Shown piece after piece: positions 58,673 through 64,000 of a DNA stretch of 64,000 nt (position 1 is its first letter; each line of letters opens with the position of its first letter). The notes under the pieces were generated by a model. The model saw only the letters and a program-made list of their open reading frames with translations, had not been told where the DNA came from and searched no databases. Both the position numbers and the translations under genes were made by a program. The stretch comes from Embiotoca jacksoni (Eukaryota > Chordata > Actinopteri > Embiotocidae): positions 3,021,849 through 3,085,848 of the forward strand of contig JAKOON010000039.1 in assembly GCA_022577435.1 (NCBI GenBank), in the 5' to 3' direction.

Positions 58673-60389
58673 GTGCTTATATATGTGTGTGAAATATAGT
58701 TTACTAAACAGGGATCTGAGAGTCTTGTATAGAGCACGCAACAAGTTGAAATAGCTGCACTGGTAATTATGGTATTATGTTTAGTTATTGTTAGTTAAGT
58801 TACTGGTCATCCATATTTCACCATTTGAACTCAAATTGGAAAAAATATAAAAAGAGTTTTCGAATTCACAAAAGCTGCTGTGTCCTGAGGCTGATACACG
58901 AAGCTAAAACTAAAACACACTCGTGCACGTGGAATCAAAATTTGATTCTGCAGCGAACAGTCCAGAGGATGCATCAGGTAAACAACGGAGCTGAATGCGT
59001 GTTTTGGAGCTTTTAGGTCACCGGCAGTATCATCCCAAATCCGGCGAGTCAGATTGGTGTGCGCCGAGGGGCTGCCCTCAATGTTAAACTGCCATGCTCG
59101 GCATTATAGGCTTAAGCTAATGCCTCATTAGCATCAGTGTCTCACTGGCGCCGCTCTGAAACAGCATCCTCCTCCTCCTCTTCCTCCTCCGCCGCTGCCG
59201 CCGCCGCCGCCAAACCGCGCAGAGCCGGAGGGGAAACAGAAAGCATGTGACGCGCGACAAAGAAAAGGAAAGCCAGGTGACCCGGTTGTTCACAACAAGA
59301 ATTTATCTGTTTACCGTGAAGAACTGCACACACTTGTGCGTTAGTCACGTGTGCAATTTTCGAGATCACCGGAGCATCTCAAGAGGGTGTGTTCACGTCA
59401 AAAGTTGTTTGATGTGGTTTGCTCTGATTACCCCCCCCCCCCCCCCCTCCATCCCTCCCTCCCCCTCCCCGAGCCGTTCCCTTCAACGCGCCCGAAAAGC
59501 AGCAGGCGACGAATTACCGCACACCTGCAGCACCAAACCACCAAAATGCACGCTTTCATGAGCCGGTGTGGTTTTCTTTTTTTGTTGTTGTTGTTTTTTT
59601 TGTTTACGAGGCCCTTAAGAGCACGAACTGTCATCTCCCACAGTCAGGAGTCTTCTGTAAAGTATGTGAGAAAACGCTCTTGAAGAAGCTCTTTGCGGCT
59701 CCGTGCGTCTTTAATTTTAGTTTGCTCTCAGGCAGGAAAGGGCAGAGACACAGATGGAAAACACGGATAAGCCCTCAGGATTTATCCGCATGATTGTATG
59801 CGCGCATCAAAGTCACCATAACTCCTAATCTCGCCTCGCGTGTTGCGTTTTTTTGTTTGTTTTGATTGTGATGGAGAATGCCGTGCTTAAAACTGGGATG
59901 TCATGCAGGGCCCCGGGTTTTCCTGACACGTTGGGATTAAATGTCAGAGTGTGTGGCGGATTTTCCGCGTTTTTCACTGTACGCCGTTTGTTTCTGGGAA
60001 TTTAAAGAGATTTGTGTAATTACAGCGAATGCAGCAACGCTGCTTTTCATGATAAATAACGGATTAAGTGACATAAAACCAACGCTCGGCCCTTTTCAGC
60101 CACCCGTGTGATGTGACACTAAAGACGGCAATGTGTCAGTTGGTCTGCAAACTACTCGACAACCGCTCCACGGATTGCCAGGGTGCTTAGCGCTGATATT
60201 CGCGAGCCCTTCAATTTTCAGCTGGTTAACAGAGTTTTGACTTTAGTTAAATGTCACAACAAATACTGGATCGTTTGGTGGGAAATTTTGGTGGTCTCGT
60301 GGTCTTAACTTCACTATAATGGGGGACTACAGGAACAGGAACAAGAAGACTTTATGGTACTATACGTAGTTCACAAGTGGACAATCTGA

Positions 60390-60390
<1 letters not shown>

Positions 60391-60426
<36 letters not shown>
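60391..60426. repeat. (GATA)n microsatellite
   Basis: Five GATA units, a short break and three more, followed by a T run. Confidence 0.9.
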
Positions 60427-60427
<1 letters not shown>

Positions 60428-60653
60428 TTTTTTTTTAATGCACTGCAGAAGTATTTATGCACCCTGATTAAAAGAAAAAAGGCCTCAGGGACTCTTTTGA
60501 AACGGCCCGACGCTGTAAAGTAAACTGCTCGAACACGTCATCCGCTCAACATTTAAAGGTCGCACAAACTCTACACATGCAAAGCAGCGTAAAGGTGACA
60601 CTGTTATTGTCAGAGTGCAGATTTGCATATTAGTTATAAGCGAGCATCTCATT

Positions 60654-60709
60654 GGTGTGTGTGTGTTTGAGGGTGTGTGTGTTTGAGGGTGTGTGTGTGT
60701 GTGTGCGCG
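60654..60709. repeat. Imperfect (GT)n tract
   Basis: Blocks of GT separated by two copies of TTTGAGGGTG, ending GTGCGCGTGCG. Confidence 0.85.
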
Positions 60710-61510
60710 TGCGACCGGTGCGTGTTCACCTGTTCAGCCCGAGGCCTCGCAGTGACTCATGTCACGCTTCAAGTCAGAGGATCCAAAAACCTTCTCCGGG
60801 TTGTTTTGTTCATCTAAAGAACATCTGGAGGAAAAACATGACATGGACCGGAGGTCAGATTTTTTTTTTAAAGTGACACTCATGAGGAATGTTAAACAAT
60901 CACGAAGTGTAAAAATGTTTACGCAGGTGGGCAAAGTATGCAGACAAACACATCTTGGATTGCCGCTGTGACCCAAGTGCTTTATGTTGGAGTCTATCGG
61001 ACACATACCGGCCGTCGCCTCCGGGGCCGAGAAGCGGTCGACAGGCGGTTGGTTTCGTCTCGCGGCGCTGCAGCACCGAAGAGTTCAGGAGAACATTAGC
61101 TCCTGTAACACCTCAGCAACCTGAGCTGCTGTTTTGTGATGCCTTTGTACCATCTACCGACTGGTTCATCCTTTCTGTCTTTTGCCCCGACTCTTATTGC
61201 TACTTTATGGGACAAAACCCCGTTTAAACTCCAGAGTCTGAAAAGACAGGACAGGATTTTGAGGTCTTGGTCAGAGTCATGAATCCATTTTCAGGGTGGA
61301 CATTTGACTCATTACAACGCCATATCTTTTGTTTATATAAGAATAAAAATCTCAAATCAAGGAAACGACCATTTAACTGAACCCCGCGTGAATAAATTTG
61401 GCGGCAAAATAACAGCCAGTGAAGGCTGCATTAGTGATGCTTTTTAGTTTCCTGGACCGAATTTGTCACTTCCTTTGTTGCATAGTTTCCTACCTTTTTG
61501 GCTCATCCCT

Positions 61511-62156
61511 ATGAGTGTCAGGAGTTAAGTTTTTTCCTCCGTTTTTGCCCCCGATCACCTCTCCTCCTGTGTCCCCTGTCTTTGTCTGTGGCCACGCCAC
61601 TCACCTCCCGTGGCCACGCCCCTCACCGGTCCCAGCAGATGCAGCCACTCACCCCTGATCACCACCTGCAGGTGTGCTGCATCTCCCTGATCACCTCCCC
61701 AGGCTATATGTAACCTGCCCCTGCACAACTCTGGTTGTCGGTGCATTTTTGTTAGCCACCCGTCCGTCCTCTGCCTGCTCTCCGTCCGTCTTCCGTCTGC
61801 TCTCCGTCAGCTCTCCGTCAGTCCTGTTCCTGTTCCCGTTCCCCCGGCCTCTGTGCCTCCTGCGGATATCCCCCGTCAAAATCACCAGTCGGTGGCGCTG
61901 CCCTCCCGGCTCGGAAGATTGTTGACGCCGTCCCTTCCGCTGGTCTGCCGGCTGCCCTGTTACCCGCGTCCCCCTGGAGCTGTCGGTCGAGTTGCCCTCC
62001 CGACTGGACGTAAGTGGACACGCTCGGTGCCACCTTTTGGTTTGTAGTTTTTTGTTTGTTTTTTGGACAATAAAGACTGTACTTTTGGAACTTGAAACCT
62101 CGAGTCTGTGAGCTTGCATTTGGGTCCTGGAAAAACACCCACCACATAACAATGAG
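61511..62156 (+). mobile_element. Solo LTR 2, same family, with its own 5-bp target duplication
   Basis: The LTR proper is 61516-62151 (636 bp), starting TGTCAGGAGT and ending CACATAACA, flanked by ATGAG on both sides (61511-61515 and 62152-62156). AATAAA lies at 62069-62074. It exceeds solo LTR 1 mainly by extra copies of a CTCTCCGTC-type unit between about 61765 and 61825. Different target duplications show that the two are separate insertions, each reduced by LTR-LTR recombination. Confidence 0.85.
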
Positions 62157-62581
62157 TTGTGGGATTAACTCTTCCTCCAGACCTGTGTTGCCTCTGGGGA
62201 GGACAAAGTTTCCAGCCCTGGAAGAAGTTTCCACAATGACGTCAGTAGGTACAGGTCATGTAGTTTTGCACATGGGAGAAAAAAAAAACAACCTGCACGC
62301 CAAGTAAGGTCGCGCAGACCGTGATCTGTTTTCGCCGAATCCAAACTTAGTCAACAGACACATAATGCTGCCTGTATTGCTTTCTTTCGGCCCACCGGCT
62401 ATTAGATGAGCTCATCAGAGGCACCCAAATATGAGGCGACTTATCCTCAGCTCTTTTACAACAGTGTTTTCTCGGAGAATTTATTTCCTCTGCAAAACAT
62501 GTTTACGAGCTGTGAGCGAGTGTCGGTTGATAAGGCGACATGTGGAGTCTTCCACTCCGCTGCCAGCGTGGTAAACAGCAG

Positions 62582-62618
<37 letters not shown>

Positions 62619-64000
62619 GACTCCGCATGCTGTCCGAACACGTGGAGTCTGAATGAACCCAGGAGACGCAGAGACCGCAGCTTTCCATTCTCTCTCGCGC
62701 GCACTCTCACGCACGGACTCTTTTCAGCAATTTGACTCCCACAAATCCAAAGACATTATTCGAGTTTTGAGAAATGCAAGTTGAAAAAAAACGAGCCACC
62801 GGGGGAAAAAGGGAAAGTTTACGAGCTTCGAGTGGGAAAATACAGTCGAACTGGGAATACAGCCCTCTTGGGAAGTGGGAGGATTTGGAAAGCTGTAGGT
62901 TTGCGAGCTGTGTTTAGAGCTTGAAGTGTCTTTGTTTGCGTGACGTGATCGATACATCTCGATCCGTTTTGGATTCGGTGTGGTGTTTCTGAACATCTAT
63001 GTCAGTGTGTTATGTTTTCATGTGGGCTCAGCACTAATGGTTGTGCGCGTCTGCCGTCTCCTCTGCGAGAGGACCGGGAGCTGGCTACTGGAAGTGGGTC
63101 ACGGCTCCGCGCTGCTGCTGCCGCCGCCGAGGAGTTCGGCTGAAACCCTCCTTTAGGCTGATTCAGGGAGAAATAATGGGGCCAGCGACTTTTCCAATCC
63201 CCCGTCAAGAGCCAGCGAGCAGGCGGGGAGGCCCCGGTGGAGCGCCGGGGGTTGGAGGAGGCTGCCGAAGGAGCGGCTCCAAGAACCGCTCACATGCTCG
63301 TAATCCACAGCGCATACCACACATACTGATCTAACTCGCAGGGCAGCGGGTGCATCGAGTCCGTCCTGTACCTGTGAGGAGGGATATCCGTTTCATGTAC
63401 AAGTTGATCGCGATTATTTCCAGTTCGGGTGCATTCTGCAGACAGGTTGCGGGTTTAATTCCTACATGACCCGTTTGCAAGCAATTCACCGTGAAGGACA
63501 CGCGTCTAACGTAGCCGTTGTCCAAACACGTCTCCTATAATTCACGCAATGAAAGTCCTCTTCTCTAAAACGGTTCAAATGGCCCGTCGAACAAAATATG
63601 CAGGAAAATATCAGCCGTCACATGCGCATGCTTTTTGAGGGGGCGATGCTTTGCAAGAATGTTTGCACGTGTGTAATCAAATTAACAAATCCACTTCCTG
63701 CTGCTTTATTTAGTGAACATGTGTGGAGCTGTCTTCACGTGATCTTCGAGGACACCGGATGTCAACATTTCACATCACATGGTGATGACGAAGGGTGAAA
63801 AACACAGATTTCACGAGTCCAGTCTCAACAGATAACGATGATTTCTGTCCTGTTTTTTGCGTGTTTGTGCCAGCACGTGAATGTGATTCTAACTTTGGGG
63901 AATAAATTGAGGGCATCCGGGAAGAGACGAGATAGACACACAATTACTTCAAAGCAGCATCCTGTGAATTGTATTTTAGGAAGCCGAGCTGTACAGGCCC
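62157..64000. other. Intergenic tail of the window
   Basis: No recognisable exon. It contains a GT tract and several complex, repeat-free blocks (for example 62400-62580) that could be conserved non-coding DNA. A CCG/GCT-rich block lies at 63110-63135. Confidence 0.5.
62584..62614. repeat. (GT)n microsatellite
   Basis: About 15 GT units, ending GCGTGG. Confidence 0.9.

Larger units (their letters stand above)
58673..61510. other. Unique DNA between the two solo LTRs
   Basis: No gag, protease, reverse transcriptase or integrase frame is present, so this is not the interior of an element spanning both LTRs. It holds CCT/CCG triplets near 59166-59210, a C17 run near 59431, a GATA repeat and a GT tract. 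Confidence 0.7.

Noticed and set aside
58069..62151. A single full-length LTR retrotransposon spanning both LTRs
   Set aside because: Each LTR has its own distinct 5-bp target duplication, and the DNA between has no gag or pol frames.
1..64000. CRISPR array or bacterial defence system
   Set aside because: The repeats here are microsatellites, LTRs and eukaryotic dispersed repeats; no regularly spaced direct repeats with unique spacers were seen.

Overview
The window is vertebrate nuclear DNA from a ray-finned fish, most likely a percomorph with a compact genome. The two confident genes are split by GT-AG introns and lie in the order NALF1 then LIG4, as in the FAM155A-LIG4 block of human chromosome 13. 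Introns are short for these genes, dinucleotide repeats and long G/C runs are very frequent, and the dispersed repeats and solo LTRs look teleostean. The species cannot be named from the sequence.

Layout: 1-18354 is non-coding apart from a doubtful small membrane-protein ORF at the left edge (419-698, minus); its right part (about 15990-18354) is probably the NALF1 3' UTR. NALF1 (minus strand) has three coding exons: exon 3 at 18355-18654, exon 2 at 21883-22054 and exon 1 at 39164-39850. They are separated by introns of about 3.2 kb and 17.1 kb. Exon 3 carries an apparent 1-base frameshift in a run of five C (sense strand). Intron 1 holds a striking cluster of three REST/NRSF (RE1) sites at 38221-38338, about 0.8 kb downstream of the exon 1 donor. 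39851-43949 is the GC-rich NALF1 5' region followed by AT-rich intergenic DNA. LIG4 (minus strand) has two coding exons, 44915-46971 and 43950-44604. They are split by a 309-bp intron inside the first BRCT domain, and the intron carries ten copies of a 9-bp repeat. 46972-64000 has no recognisable coding exon. It holds a perfect CTCF core, a duplicated roughly 55-bp element, a FOX/POU-motif segment that looks like an enhancer, and two independent solo LTRs of one Ty3/Gypsy-like family, each with a perfect 5-bp target duplication.

The genes are not functionally linked. NALF1 is an auxiliary subunit of the neuronal sodium-leak channel NALCN. LIG4 is the ligase of non-homologous end joining. They are neighbours by conserved synteny only. 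ABHD13, head-to-head with LIG4 in mammals, is not found in the 17 kb upstream of LIG4.

I saw no CRISPR array, rRNA, convincing tRNA or new enzymatic system. The observations of most value are the RE1 triplet, the LIG4 intron, the NALF1 frameshift, the solo-LTR pair and the dispersed repeat that carries a CTCF-like motif.
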